64,000 nucleotides of DNA, from assembly GCF_012927115.1 (NCBI RefSeq), contig NZ_JABBFY010000003.1:1-64000 (forward strand), written 5' to 3'. The DNA is from Sphingomonas sp. G-3-2-10 (GTDB taxonomy: Bacteria; Pseudomonadota; Alphaproteobacteria; Sphingomonadales; Sphingomonadaceae). Below, in pieces: positions 8,690-16,161 of the stretch. Position numbers and translations under genes: made by a program. Position 1 is the first letter of the stretch. The number at the start of each line of letters is the position of its first letter. The notes below the pieces were generated by a model, which saw only the letters and a program-made list of their open reading frames with translations, was not told the origin of the DNA and searched no databases.

Positions 8690-9433
8690 ATGCTTAGAAT
8701 CGAAAACCTCCACGCCGAAGTCGACGGCAAGGCCATCCTGAAGGGGCTGACCCTCACCGTGAATGCGGGCGAGGTGCACGCAATCATGGGACCGAACGGC
8801 GCGGGCAAATCGACGCTCGGCTATGTGCTGGGCGGCCGGCCGGGCTATGAAGTGACCGGCGGTTCGGTGAATTTCGACGGGATCGACCTGCTCGAACTCG
8901 GCGCGCACGAGCGGGCGGCGGCGGGGCTGTTCCTCGGCTTCCAGTATCCGGTCGAGATCCCGGGCATTTCCAACGTCCAGTTCCTGCGCGAAGCGCTCAA
9001 TTCGCAGCGCCGCGCGCGCGGCGAAAATCCGCTGTCGGGCGGCGAGTTCCTGAAGATCGCGCGGGCGCAGGCCGAAGCGCTGGGCATGGACATGGAAATG
9101 CTCAAGCGGCCGGTGAATGTCGGCTTCTCCGGCGGCGAGAAGAAGCGCAACGAGATGGTGCAGATGGGGATCATCGATCCCAAGTTCGCGATCCTCGACG
9201 AGACCGATTCCGGGCTCGACATCGATGCGCTGAAGGCGGTGGGCGAAGGCATCAACCGGATCATGCGCGCGCCGGACAAGTCGGTGCTGCTGATCACCCA
9301 TTATCAGCGCCTGCTCGATTATGTGAAACCGGACGTGGTGCATGTGCTGGCCGATGGCCGCATCGTGAAGACCGGCGGGCCGGAACTGGCGCTGGAGCTG
9401 GAAGCCGAGGGTTACGGAGCGGTGGCGGCGTGA
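8690..9433 (+). CDS. sufC: Fe-S assembly ATPase SufC
   Basis: Protein of 247 residues, an ABC-type ATPase that drives the SufBC2D scaffold. Walker A GPNGAGKST is at 34-42, the signature FSGGEKKR at 146-153, and Walker B FAILDETDSGLD at 167-178, with the Asp-Glu-Thr-Asp signature specific to SufC. The H-loop ITHYQR follows. No membrane domain is present, as expected. It starts 33 bases after the secreted-protein gene, the largest gap inside the operon before sufA, and its end overlaps sufD by 4 bases. Confidence 0.98.
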   Translation: MLRIENLHAEVDGKAILKGLTLTVNAGEVHAIMGPNGAGKSTLGYVLGGRPGYEVTGGSVNFDGIDLLELGAHERAAAGLFLGFQYPVEIPGISNVQFLREALNSQRRARGENPLSGGEFLKIARAQAEALGMDMEMLKRPVNVGFSGGEKKRNEMVQMGIIDPKFAILDETDSGLDIDALKAVGEGINRIMRAPDKSVLLITHYQRLLDYVKPDVVHVLADGRIVKTGGPELALELEAEGYGAVAA

Positions 9434-10527
9434 GCGAGGGCCTCGTTCTCGACGCGCCGGTGAAGGAAGACTGGCGCTGGTTCGACGCCGCACCGCTCGA
9501 TGCGCTCGCCGCGTCGCCGCGCGGCGCTGCGCCCGACGTCGCCCATCTGTGGCTAGACGTGGCGGGGCCGCGTCTGCTGTTCGTCGACGGCGCGTTCGAT
9601 GCGCAGGCGAGCGCACCGGGGCCGCTGGCTGTCTCTGCCGCGCCGATCATGACGCGCGCCAATCCCTATACCGGGCGGGCCAGTGCCGAGGCGCAGGCGG
9701 GCTATGTCCTGTATCTCAAATCGGAAGCCGCGCTCGACGGCCCGATTCAAGTGATTCACGCTACCACCGGCGGCGTCGCGCATCTTTCGAATAAGATCGT
9801 GCTGATGTCCGGGGCGGTCGCTTCGCTGGTCGAAACACATGTCGGCGCGGGCTGGAGCAATGCGAGCCTCTGGATCGAACTGGCCGAAGGCGCGCGGCTG
9901 ATGCGTGCGGTTCGCGTTTTGAAGGGCGGCGGTGCGCATACCGATTATGTTTCGGCGGAAGTCGCCAAGGCGGCCAGCTTCACCAGCACCGCGCTGGTGG
10001 CGGGATGCCGCACCGCGCGGATCGAGGCGCAGGTGCTGCTGTGCGGCGAAGGCGCCTATGGCGAGGCGGGCGGCGCGCTGCTGACGCGCGGCGACGAGAA
10101 TGTCGATGCCGCGACCGTGCTCGACCATGCGATGCCCGAAGGCACGAGCCGGCAGGTGTGGCGCGCCGTGGCAGCCGATCTGTCCACCGCCAGCATGGCG
10201 TCGCGTGCGCAGGTCCGCCGCGATGCGCAGAAGACTGATGGCGAGCAATCGCTGCGCGGCCTGCTGCTCAAGCGCACCGCGACGGTGAATCTGAAGCCCG
10301 AGCTTGAGATTTTCGCCGACGACGTGAAGTGCGCGCATGGCGCGACGGTGGGCGAACTCGACAAGCGGGCGCTCTTCTATCTCGAAAGCCGCGGCATCCC
10401 GGAACCCCGCGCCAAGGCGCTGCTGACGCACGCGTTTGTCGGCGATGCGCTCGACCGGATCGGCGACGAGACGGTGCGCGAGGCCTTCGCGGCGGACGCC
10501 GAGGCATGGTTGGAGGCGGCGCTGTGA
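9430..10527 (+). CDS. sufD: Fe-S assembly protein SufD
   Basis: Protein of 365 residues, the SufB paralogue that completes the SufBC2D complex. The N-terminal region is divergent. The C-terminal beta-helix is typical: HATVGELDKRALFYLESRGIP with the conserved KCAHGATVG His, followed by EPRAKALLTHAFVGDAL. The start is GTG at 9430, overlapping the sufC stop (GTGA). Its own stop is overlapped in the same way by a 57-codon reading frame at 10524. It is a little shorter than enterobacterial SufD, mainly at the N-terminus. Confidence 0.95.
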   Translation: MSEGLVLDAPVKEDWRWFDAAPLDALAASPRGAAPDVAHLWLDVAGPRLLFVDGAFDAQASAPGPLAVSAAPIMTRANPYTGRASAEAQAGYVLYLKSEAALDGPIQVIHATTGGVAHLSNKIVLMSGAVASLVETHVGAGWSNASLWIELAEGARLMRAVRVLKGGGAHTDYVSAEVAKAASFTSTALVAGCRTARIEAQVLLCGEGAYGEAGGALLTRGDENVDAATVLDHAMPEGTSRQVWRAVAADLSTASMASRAQVRRDAQKTDGEQSLRGLLLKRTATVNLKPELEIFADDVKCAHGATVGELDKRALFYLESRGIPEPRAKALLTHAFVGDALDRIGDETVREAFAADAEAWLEAAL

Positions 10528-10697
10528 GCCTGCGCTTTCCTAATTGGATTTCGCCTGAAAGGGTCGCAGCGATGCTGACCGTTCCACTCGATGCCGGCGC
10601 CCGCCGATGCGTGTCTTTCGCGGCCGATCGGGGCGGAGTGTTTTTTCGCGATATTGGTGTCAACCATGTCAACCGGCTGAGCGAGGTACTGGCATGA
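10524..10697 (+). CDS. 57-residue small protein coupled between sufD and sufS
   Basis: GTG at 10524 overlaps the sufD stop (GTGA) and TGA at 10695-10697 is overlapped by the sufS start (ATGA). The frame therefore fills the sufD-sufS gap exactly, with 4-base overlaps at both ends. Predicted product: MSLRFPNWISPERV, then AAMLTVPLDAGARRCVSF and AADRGGVFFRDIGVNHVNRL, ending SEVLA. It has one Cys, no membrane segment and no signal peptide. The exact double overlap is the organisation of the rest of this operon and argues strongly for translation. I do not recognise a family. It could be a small Suf accessory protein or a remnant kept only for translational coupling. Confidence 0.6.
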   Translation: MSLRFPNWISPERVAAMLTVPLDAGARRCVSFAADRGGVFFRDIGVNHVNRLSEVLA

Positions 10698-11905
10698 ATA
10701 TCGCGCTCGATACCCGCCCGCTCGACCTGCTCGCCGATTTCCCGGCGATCCCCGAAGGCTGGGCCTATCTCGATACCGCCGCGACCGCGCAGAAGCCGCG
10801 TCCGGTGATCGATGCGATCCATCGCGGCTATGGCGAGACCTATGCCACGGTCCATCGCGGCGTCTATCAGCGCTCGGCGGACATGACCTACGCGTTCGAG
10901 GCCGCGCGCAATCGCGTCGCGAAGTTCATCGGCGGCAAGCCCGAGGAAACGATCTTCGTCCGCGGCGCGACCGAGGGGATCAATCTGGTCGCGCAGTGCT
11001 GGGCCGGATCGCAGCTGAACGCGGGCGACCGCATCCTGCTCTCCACGCTCGAGCATCACAGCAATATCGTGCCGTGGCAGATGGTCGCGGAGAAGGTGGG
11101 CGCGGAGATCGACGTGATCCCGCTGACCGCCGATCAGCGGATCGACCTTCATGCGATGGAAGCGATGCTGACCGAGCGGCACAAGCTGGTCGCGCTGGCG
11201 CATGTCTCCAACGTGCTCGGCGCGACGCTCGATGCGAAGCGCGCGGCGGACCTGGCGCATGCGGTGGGCGCGAAGCTGTTGCTCGACGGTTGCCAGGCCG
11301 TGCCGCGCATGCCCGTCGACGTCGCCGCGATCGGCTGCGACTTCTACGTCTTCTCGGGCCACAAGCTCTACGGGCCCACCGGAATCGGCGTGCTGTGGGG
11401 CCGCTATGAGCTGCTCGACGCGATGCCCCCCTATCAGGGCGGCGGATCGATGATCGACCGCGTGACTTTCGCGAAGACGACCTACGCCCCGCCGCCGGGA
11501 CGGTTCGAGGCGGGGACGCCGCATATCGTCGGGGTGCTCGGGCTGCATGCCGCGTGCGACTATGTCGACGGGATCGGGCTGGAGCGCATTCATGCGCACG
11601 AGGCCGCGCTGGTTCGCATGGCGCGCGAGGCGCTGTCGTCGATCAACAGCGTCCGCCTTTATGGCCCCGAGGATAGCGCCGGCATCGTCTCTTTCGTGGT
11701 GGAGGGGGTGCATCCGCACGATGTCGCCACCATCTTGGACGAAGGGCAGGTCGCGATCCGCGCCGGGCATCATTGCGCGCAGCCGCTGATGGATGCGCTG
11801 GGCGTGCCCGCCACGGCGCGGGCCAGTTTCGCGGTCTATAACGGACCAAAGGATATCGAGGCGCTGGTGAAGGGCGTCGAACGCGTAACGAGGATTTTCG
11901 GGTGA
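10694..11905 (+). CDS. sufS: cysteine desulfurase SufS
   Basis: Protein of 403 residues, a PLP-dependent group II cysteine desulfurase that supplies persulfide sulfur for Fe-S assembly. PLP Lys224 lies in SGHKLYGPTG, and the active-site Cys361 in RAGHHCAQPL. The N-terminal YLDTAATAQKPRPVIDA, HRGVYQ and LEHHSNIVPW motifs are characteristic. It starts at ATG 10694 overlapping the small ORF upstream and overlaps the next gene by 4 bases. No SufE gene is visible in the window, so the sulfur acceptor must be encoded elsewhere or replaced. Confidence 0.97.
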   Translation: MNIALDTRPLDLLADFPAIPEGWAYLDTAATAQKPRPVIDAIHRGYGETYATVHRGVYQRSADMTYAFEAARNRVAKFIGGKPEETIFVRGATEGINLVAQCWAGSQLNAGDRILLSTLEHHSNIVPWQMVAEKVGAEIDVIPLTADQRIDLHAMEAMLTERHKLVALAHVSNVLGATLDAKRAADLAHAVGAKLLLDGCQAVPRMPVDVAAIGCDFYVFSGHKLYGPTGIGVLWGRYELLDAMPPYQGGGSMIDRVTFAKTTYAPPPGRFEAGTPHIVGVLGLHAACDYVDGIGLERIHAHEAALVRMAREALSSINSVRLYGPEDSAGIVSFVVEGVHPHDVATILDEGQVAIRAGHHCAQPLMDALGVPATARASFAVYNGPKDIEALVKGVERVTRIFG

Positions 11906-12378
11906 ACGAGCAACCCAAATTTGAAGTCGAGGAAGTCGAGTCGGTCGAGGCTCCGGCCAAGGCGCGCGTCGAGGATGCTTCCGCATCCCCCCGCGAGACG
12001 TTCGAGCGTAAGCGCGACTATCTCGAAGGTTTCCTCTCGCAAAAGCCTGCGGCCGATCCGGTCGGGGGCGAGGGCGGTGCGCTGCAGGCGGCGATCGTCG
12101 AGGCGTTGAAGGAAATCTACGATCCGGAAATTCCGGTGAACATCTATGACCTTGGCCTGATTTACAGCGTCGAAGTCACCGATGACGGGCACGCAGTCGT
12201 CAACATGACGCTCACCACGCCGCATTGTCCGGTGGCGGAATCAATGCCGGGCGAAGTCGAGCTTCGCGTCGGATCGGTGCCCGGCGTCGGCCATGCCGAA
12301 GTCAATCTGGTGTGGGATCCCGCCTGGGACCCGAGCAAGATGACCGACGAGGCCAAGCTGGAACTGGGCATGTTGTGA
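11902..12378 (+). CDS. sufT: SufT-like DUF59/MIP18-family Fe-S assembly protein
   Basis: Protein of 158 residues. Residues 1-60 are acidic and probably disordered. Residues 60-155 are the DUF59 (MIP18) domain: IVEALKEIYDPEIPVNIYDLGLIY, TLTTPHCPVAESMP with the conserved Cys, and VNLVWDPAWDPSKM. Members next to sufS are called SufT and act in Fe-S cluster maturation or delivery. The closely related PaaD acts on an oxygenase complex, but the operon context favours SufT. The start is GTG at 11902 overlapping the sufS stop. Confidence 0.92.
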   Translation: MNEQPKFEVEEVESVEAPAKARVEDASASPRETFERKRDYLEGFLSQKPAADPVGGEGGALQAAIVEALKEIYDPEIPVNIYDLGLIYSVEVTDDGHAVVNMTLTTPHCPVAESMPGEVELRVGSVPGVGHAEVNLVWDPAWDPSKMTDEAKLELGML

Positions 12379-12384
12379 AAACGT

Positions 12385-12406
12385 CCCCTCCCGCGAACGG
12401 GAGGGG
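12385..12406. repeat. intercistronic hairpin before sufA
   Basis: CCCCTCCCG (12385-12393) and CGGGAGGGG (12398-12406) are perfect arms around a CGAA loop, in the 103-base gap between sufT and sufA. There is no T-run, so it is not a standard terminator. It may tune sufA expression or stabilise the upstream mRNA. Similar CCCTCCC/GGGAGGG palindromes are common between sphingomonad genes. Confidence 0.6.
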
Positions 12407-12481
12407 CCAGTTGAGAGGCGTCGTTGGAGCGGGAGGGCTCCCGTGACGAACCGGGTTTCGCCCGGATTTTAGGAAGCGACC

Positions 12482-12838
12482 ATGACCGAGATCAAAACCC
12501 GCGCCCGTCCTGCAGCGCTGAATCTGACCCCGTCGGCGGAGCAGCGCATCGCCGATCTGATGGCGAAGGCGCCAGAGGACGCGATCGGCGTCAAGCTCTC
12601 GACCCCGCGCCGCGGCTGTTCGGGGCTGGCCTATTCGGTCGACTATGTCAGCGAAGCCAAGCCCTTCGACGAACGGATCGAGACGCCCGGCGGCACCTTC
12701 TTCGTCGATGGCGCGTCGGTGCTCTACCTCGTCGGATCGACGATGGACTGGGTGGAAGACGATTTCACCGCGGGATTCGTGTTCAACAATCCCAACGCCA
12801 AGGGCGCATGCGGATGCGGCGAGAGCTTCACGGTGTGA
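12482..12838 (+). CDS. sufA: A-type Fe-S carrier SufA/IscA
   Basis: Protein of 118 residues of the HesB/IscA family, which receives clusters from the SufBCD scaffold and passes them to apo-proteins. The three ligand cysteines are present: Cys46 in RRGCSGLAY and Cys110/Cys112 in GACGCGESF. The A-type core FVDGASVLYLVGSTMDWVED and GFVFNNPNA is intact. It is the last gene of the suf operon, 103 bases after sufT with a hairpin between. Its last 11 bases overlap the convergent CAP-domain gene. Confidence 0.95.
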   Translation: MTEIKTRARPAALNLTPSAEQRIADLMAKAPEDAIGVKLSTPRRGCSGLAYSVDYVSEAKPFDERIETPGGTFFVDGASVLYLVGSTMDWVEDDFTAGFVFNNPNAKGACGCGESFTV

Positions 12839-13340
12839 ACGGCTGAAACGCCTTCTGCCCCACATAATTGCCGGGCGGGGAATAGCGGCAGACCAGATAG
12901 TCGGTCGTCGCGCTGCTTGCGACCGCGCAGCCGATGTCGGTGGTGGTGGACCAGGCCATCTGGGTGTAGTGACCCACGTCCGACCATTTGCCGGTCGTGC
13001 TGTTATTGGGTGACGGCGCGTCGCGATAATAGCGTTTCTCGTCGAGCCAGGCCTGCGCCATCTCGGCAAAGCCATAGCCGCCGCGCGTACCGGCCCACAG
13101 ATTTTCCCCCTGATTGTTGCGCGCGGTCGAATGTTCGAACCGCCCCGTCCGCGCCATCCATTCGGCATGGGTGCGGGCATCGGCGGCAAGGCCCTCGTTC
13201 CATTTCAGGCGGGGAACGCCAAGCTGGCGCCGCTCGCCATTATGGACCGACAGCATCGCATCGCGCAGCGAACCCGACTGCGACGGCGCCGCGCCCGGAA
13301 GCATGAGCATCGCGGCGAGCGGGAGAAGGAAGTTGCGCAT
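12828..13340 (-). CDS. secreted CAP-domain (SCP/PR-1-like) protein
   Basis: Protein of 170 residues with a signal peptide (about 1-20) and one CAP domain. Family signatures are present: HNGERRQLGVPRLKWNEGLA, AARTHAEWMA, GENLWAG, GHYTQMAWSTTTDIGCAVA (the CAP1 motif with GHYTQ) and YLVCRYSPPGNYVGQKAF (CAP2). The two His of the CAP cavity (HNGE... and GHYTQ) and the Cys pair are retained. Bacterial CAP proteins are extracellular or periplasmic and of mostly unknown function. It overlaps the 3' end of sufA by 11 bases on the opposite strand and has no partner in its own direction. Confidence 0.92.
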   Translation of the reverse strand: MRNFLLPLAAMLMLPGAAPSQSGSLRDAMLSVHNGERRQLGVPRLKWNEGLAADARTHAEWMARTGRFEHSTARNNQGENLWAGTRGGYGFAEMAQAWLDEKRYYRDAPSPNNSTTGKWSDVGHYTQMAWSTTTDIGCAVASSATTDYLVCRYSPPGNYVGQKAFQPFTP

Positions 13341-13381
13341 CGGCGCAGGCTAACATTGGCGGGGCGGCGAAGGCCAGAAGT

Positions 13382-13825
13382 TCAATCCGCCTCGGGCCCG
13401 ACCGTTGCGGCATAGGCCTCCAGCGCGGCGAGCGCGTCCTGCCAGCGGGCGAGCTGGACATCGCGTGCGGTTTCGCTGGGAAAGTTGCGATGCGTGACGG
13501 TGATCTCCGTCAGTTCGCCGAGCTGGAGCAACTGGACCACCAGCCGCGACGGCGGAGTGCGTTCGGTTTCCCAGTCGACGATCAGCGCTTCGCCATCGAT
13601 CACGTCGTGATAGACGCCATAAGTATCGTACCCCGGGCCGCTCGCGGGGCGCACCGGCACCCAGAACCGGCCGCCGGGGCGCGGATCCAGTTGCGCCATC
13701 ATGGCGCGGCCACCCTTGCCGCCCCACCAGCGCAGGACATGATGCGGCCGGGTCCAGAGTGCGAAGATGGTTTCGGGCGAAGCCTTGAGGCGCAGCAGCA
13801 GGGTGAGCCGCGGCGCGACGGGCAT
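13382..13825 (-). CDS. SRPBCC/AHSA1-domain protein
   Basis: Protein of 147 residues matching the activator of Hsp90 ATPase (AHSA1-like, START superfamily) fold. It begins LLLRLKASPETIFALWTRPHHVLRWWG, then has DPRPGGRFWV and YGVYHDVIDGEALIVDWE, and ends with the helix ETARDVQLARWQDALAALEAY. Such proteins bind a hydrophobic ligand, usually unknown. It lies 41 bases downstream of the CAP gene start in the same direction, so the two may be cotranscribed. It is divergent from the aldo/keto reductase. Confidence 0.85.
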   Translation of the reverse strand: MPVAPRLTLLLRLKASPETIFALWTRPHHVLRWWGGKGGRAMMAQLDPRPGGRFWVPVRPASGPGYDTYGVYHDVIDGEALIVDWETERTPPSRLVVQLLQLGELTEITVTHRNFPSETARDVQLARWQDALAALEAYAATVGPEAD

Positions 13826-13982
13826 CAGGAGAGGCCGTCTGGCGAGGGGATCGGAAGAGAGTCTATCGCGTGTTGCATTGCAGCATTATTCCTTCGCAAC
13901 TGCGCAATAGCAAGACCCCTGTTCGGGTGGCGTTGTGGAATTGGCGCGGGCGCGGCAGAGGGGACGCAAGAGGAGAATTTCG

Positions 13983-15038
13983 ATGCCGTTCCCGAGCAGC
14001 TACGTCGCCGATCCGCAGCGCTATGACGGGCGGATGCCCTATCGGCGCTGTGGCCGGAGCGGGCTGGACCTGCCAGCCATCTCGCTGGGGCTGTGGCAGA
14101 ATTTCGGGGGCACCGACGTGTTCGAGACCGCGCGGGCCATGCTGTGCCGCGCGTTCGATCGCGGCGTGACCCATTTCGACCTCGCGAACAATTACGGCCC
14201 GCCCTACGGATCGGCCGAGGAGACTTTCGGCCGCGTGCTGGCGACCGACTTCGCCGCGCATCGCGACGAACTGGTGATCTCGACCAAGGCCGGCTGGGAT
14301 ATGTGGCCGGGGCCCTATGGCGATGTGGGCGGATCGCGGAAATATCTGATCGCGTCGTGCGACCAGAGCCTGAAGCGGATGGGCCTCGACTATGTCGATA
14401 TCTTCTATTCGCATCGCGTCGATCCGAAGACTCCGCTGGAAGAGACGATGGGCGCGCTCGCGCAGATCCACCGGCAGGGCAAGGCGCTGTATGTCGGCAT
14501 CTCAAGCTACTCGCCCGAACTGACCCGCCGCGCCGCCGCGATCCTGGCGGAGGAGCGGGTGCCGCTGCTGATCCACCAGCCGAGCTATTCGATGCTCAAT
14601 CGCTGGGTGGAGAATGGGCTGCTCGATACGCTGGGTGAGATCGGTACCGGGTGCATTGCCTTTTCCCCGCTGGCGCAGGGGATGCTGACCTCGAAATATC
14701 TCGGCGGCGTGCCGGAAGATGCGCGCGCGTCGAAGGGCGGATCGCTCGGCCAGCGGCTGCTGACCGACGACAATCTGGCGCGGATCCGCGGACTGAACGA
14801 GATTGCCGCCACGCGCGGGCAGACGCTGGCGCAAATGGCGATCGCATGGGTGCTGCGCGATCCGCGCGTCACTTCGGCGCTGGTTGGCGCACGTACCGTG
14901 CAGCAGCTCGACGATTCGCTCGATGCTGTGAAGAATCTTGCCTTCAGCGATGAAGAATTGGCGGCGATCGATCGTTTTGCCGGGGAAGGCGGGATCGATT
15001 TGTGGAAGGTCTCGTCAACGCTGGAAGCATTGCCATGA
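13983..15038 (+). CDS. aldo/keto reductase, YghZ/glyceraldehyde-3-phosphate reductase-like
   Basis: Protein of 351 residues, an NADPH-dependent aldo/keto reductase with a TIM barrel. It resembles the YghZ (Gpr, AKR14) group, to which the N-terminus DPQRYDGRMPYRRCGRSGLDLPAISLGLW and the stretch GPPYGSAEETFGRVL belong. Likely catalytic residues are Asp66, Tyr71, Lys102 and the His in IFYSHRVD. The substrate may be a small aldehyde. ATG 13983 has the ribosome site AGGAGAA at 7 bases. Its stop overlaps the start of the GreA/GreB-like gene (ATGA), so the two form an operon. Confidence 0.9.
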   Translation: MPFPSSYVADPQRYDGRMPYRRCGRSGLDLPAISLGLWQNFGGTDVFETARAMLCRAFDRGVTHFDLANNYGPPYGSAEETFGRVLATDFAAHRDELVISTKAGWDMWPGPYGDVGGSRKYLIASCDQSLKRMGLDYVDIFYSHRVDPKTPLEETMGALAQIHRQGKALYVGISSYSPELTRRAAAILAEERVPLLIHQPSYSMLNRWVENGLLDTLGEIGTGCIAFSPLAQGMLTSKYLGGVPEDARASKGGSLGQRLLTDDNLARIRGLNEIAATRGQTLAQMAIAWVLRDPRVTSALVGARTVQQLDDSLDAVKNLAFSDEELAAIDRFAGEGGIDLWKVSSTLEALP

Positions 15039-15502
15039 GCGTCGCATTTCGCCGCGAAAGCGACGAGGAGCATAAGGAACCCCGGTTCGAGCTGCCCCTG
15101 CCGGCCGGACCGAACATGGTCACGGCGCGCGGACCTGCGCTGATCGCAGCGAAGGTCGTGGAGATCGAAGCGGCGATCGAAACCGAGACCGTGGAGGAAG
15201 CGCGCGAACTGCTGAAGCGCGAGCTGCGTTACTGGCATACGCGGCAATCGACCGCCGAAATCGCGCCGGTGCCCGAGGAGGATGTGGTGGGGATCGGCTC
15301 GCGCGTCCGCATCCGGCTGGCCGGCAGGGAGCGGGTGATCGATATCGTCGGGCATGACGAAGCCGATCCGGCGGCGGACCGTATCGCTTTTCAGGCGCCG
15401 CTGGCGAAGGCCCTGATCGGGGCGGAGGCCGGGGAGCTTGTCGACTTCAACGGAAAGGCCGAAGCGATCGAGATTCTCGCGACCGAAGCCATTCCCGGCT
15501 GA
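15035..15502 (+). CDS. GreA/GreB-family transcription factor
   Basis: Protein of 155 residues. The C-terminal half (about 80-155) is the FKBP-like GreA/GreB domain: VVGIGSRVRIRLAGRERVIDIVGHDEADPAADRIAFQAPLAKALIGA. The N-terminal part begins like GreA/GreB (GPNMVTARG) and continues as a short helical segment with only about 50 residues, less than the usual coiled coil. It may reach into the RNA polymerase secondary channel without being a normal transcript-cleavage factor. ATG 15035 overlaps the aldo/keto reductase stop. Alternatively it belongs to the Rnk branch, but the N-terminal motif favours GreA/B. Confidence 0.8.
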   Translation: MSVAFRRESDEEHKEPRFELPLPAGPNMVTARGPALIAAKVVEIEAAIETETVEEARELLKRELRYWHTRQSTAEIAPVPEEDVVGIGSRVRIRLAGRERVIDIVGHDEADPAADRIAFQAPLAKALIGAEAGELVDFNGKAEAIEILATEAIPG

Positions 15503-15564
15503 GGGGCTGCGAAGCACTTCTATCTTGCCGGGTCTTCGCGGACGCAGCATAGCCGGGGCAGGTT

Positions 15565-16161
15565 GTGGGGACCCGGACTTTGCGCATCGCGATCATCGAC
15601 GAACGCGGACTGCGCGCGACGATCCTTGAAGAAGGGCTTCGCGAGGCGGGGTTCGACGACATCGAAGTGGTGCCGCCGACCGGCGCGTTCGTCGCGCGGC
15701 TGGAGCGGATGGCGCCCGATGTGGTGCTGATGAACCTCGGCAACCCCAGCCGGGATTCGCTTGAGGAAATGCTGGCGGTCAGCCGGGCGCTGGCGCGGCC
15801 GATCGCGATGTTCGTCGATCAGAGCGACGACGACATGATCGGCGCGGCGATCGATGCCGGGGTCTCGGCCTATGTCGTGGACGGGCTGCGCAAGGACCGG
15901 GTGAAGCCGATCCTCGATCTGGCGATCCGCCGCTTCCATGCCTTTTCCAAGCTTCAGGCCGAACTCGACGAAGCGCGCACCGAACTGGCATCGCGCAAGG
16001 CGATCGACCGGGCCAAGGCGATCCTGATGGAGAGCCGCGGGCTGAGCGAGCCCGATGCCTATGCCCTGCTGCGTACCACCGCGATGAATCAGGGCCGCCG
16101 CGTCGTCGATGTCGCCGAGGCGCTGATCACCGCCGCATCCTTGCTTGGAGGCAAGCCATGA
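15565..16161 (+). CDS. nasT: NasT-type ANTAR antitermination regulator
   Basis: Protein of 198 residues with an N-terminal receiver-like domain (8-125; IAIIDERGLRATILEEGL) and a C-terminal ANTAR RNA-binding domain (about 130-190; ARTELASRKAIDRAKAILMESRGLSEPDAYALLRTTAMNQGRRVVDVA). The phosphorylatable Asp region reads VVLMNLGNP, with Asn where Asp is usual, so activity is likely set by the partner NasS rather than by phosphorylation. NasT binds hairpin pairs in nitrate-gene leaders and prevents termination. The stop overlaps the nasS start (ATGA). The start is GTG 15565; TTG 15580 is an alternative. Two matching leaders lie downstream, before narK and nirB. Confidence 0.92.
   Translation: MGTRTLRIAIIDERGLRATILEEGLREAGFDDIEVVPPTGAFVARLERMAPDVVLMNLGNPSRDSLEEMLAVSRALARPIAMFVDQSDDDMIGAAIDAGVSAYVVDGLRKDRVKPILDLAIRRFHAFSKLQAELDEARTELASRKAIDRAKAILMESRGLSEPDAYALLRTTAMNQGRRVVDVAEALITAASLLGGKP

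Noticed and set aside
12828..12838. 11-base convergent overlap of sufA and the CAP gene as a regulatory antisense element
   Set aside because: Short convergent 3' overlaps also occur at 40129-40139 and 49727-49743. They look like ordinary compactness of this genome.
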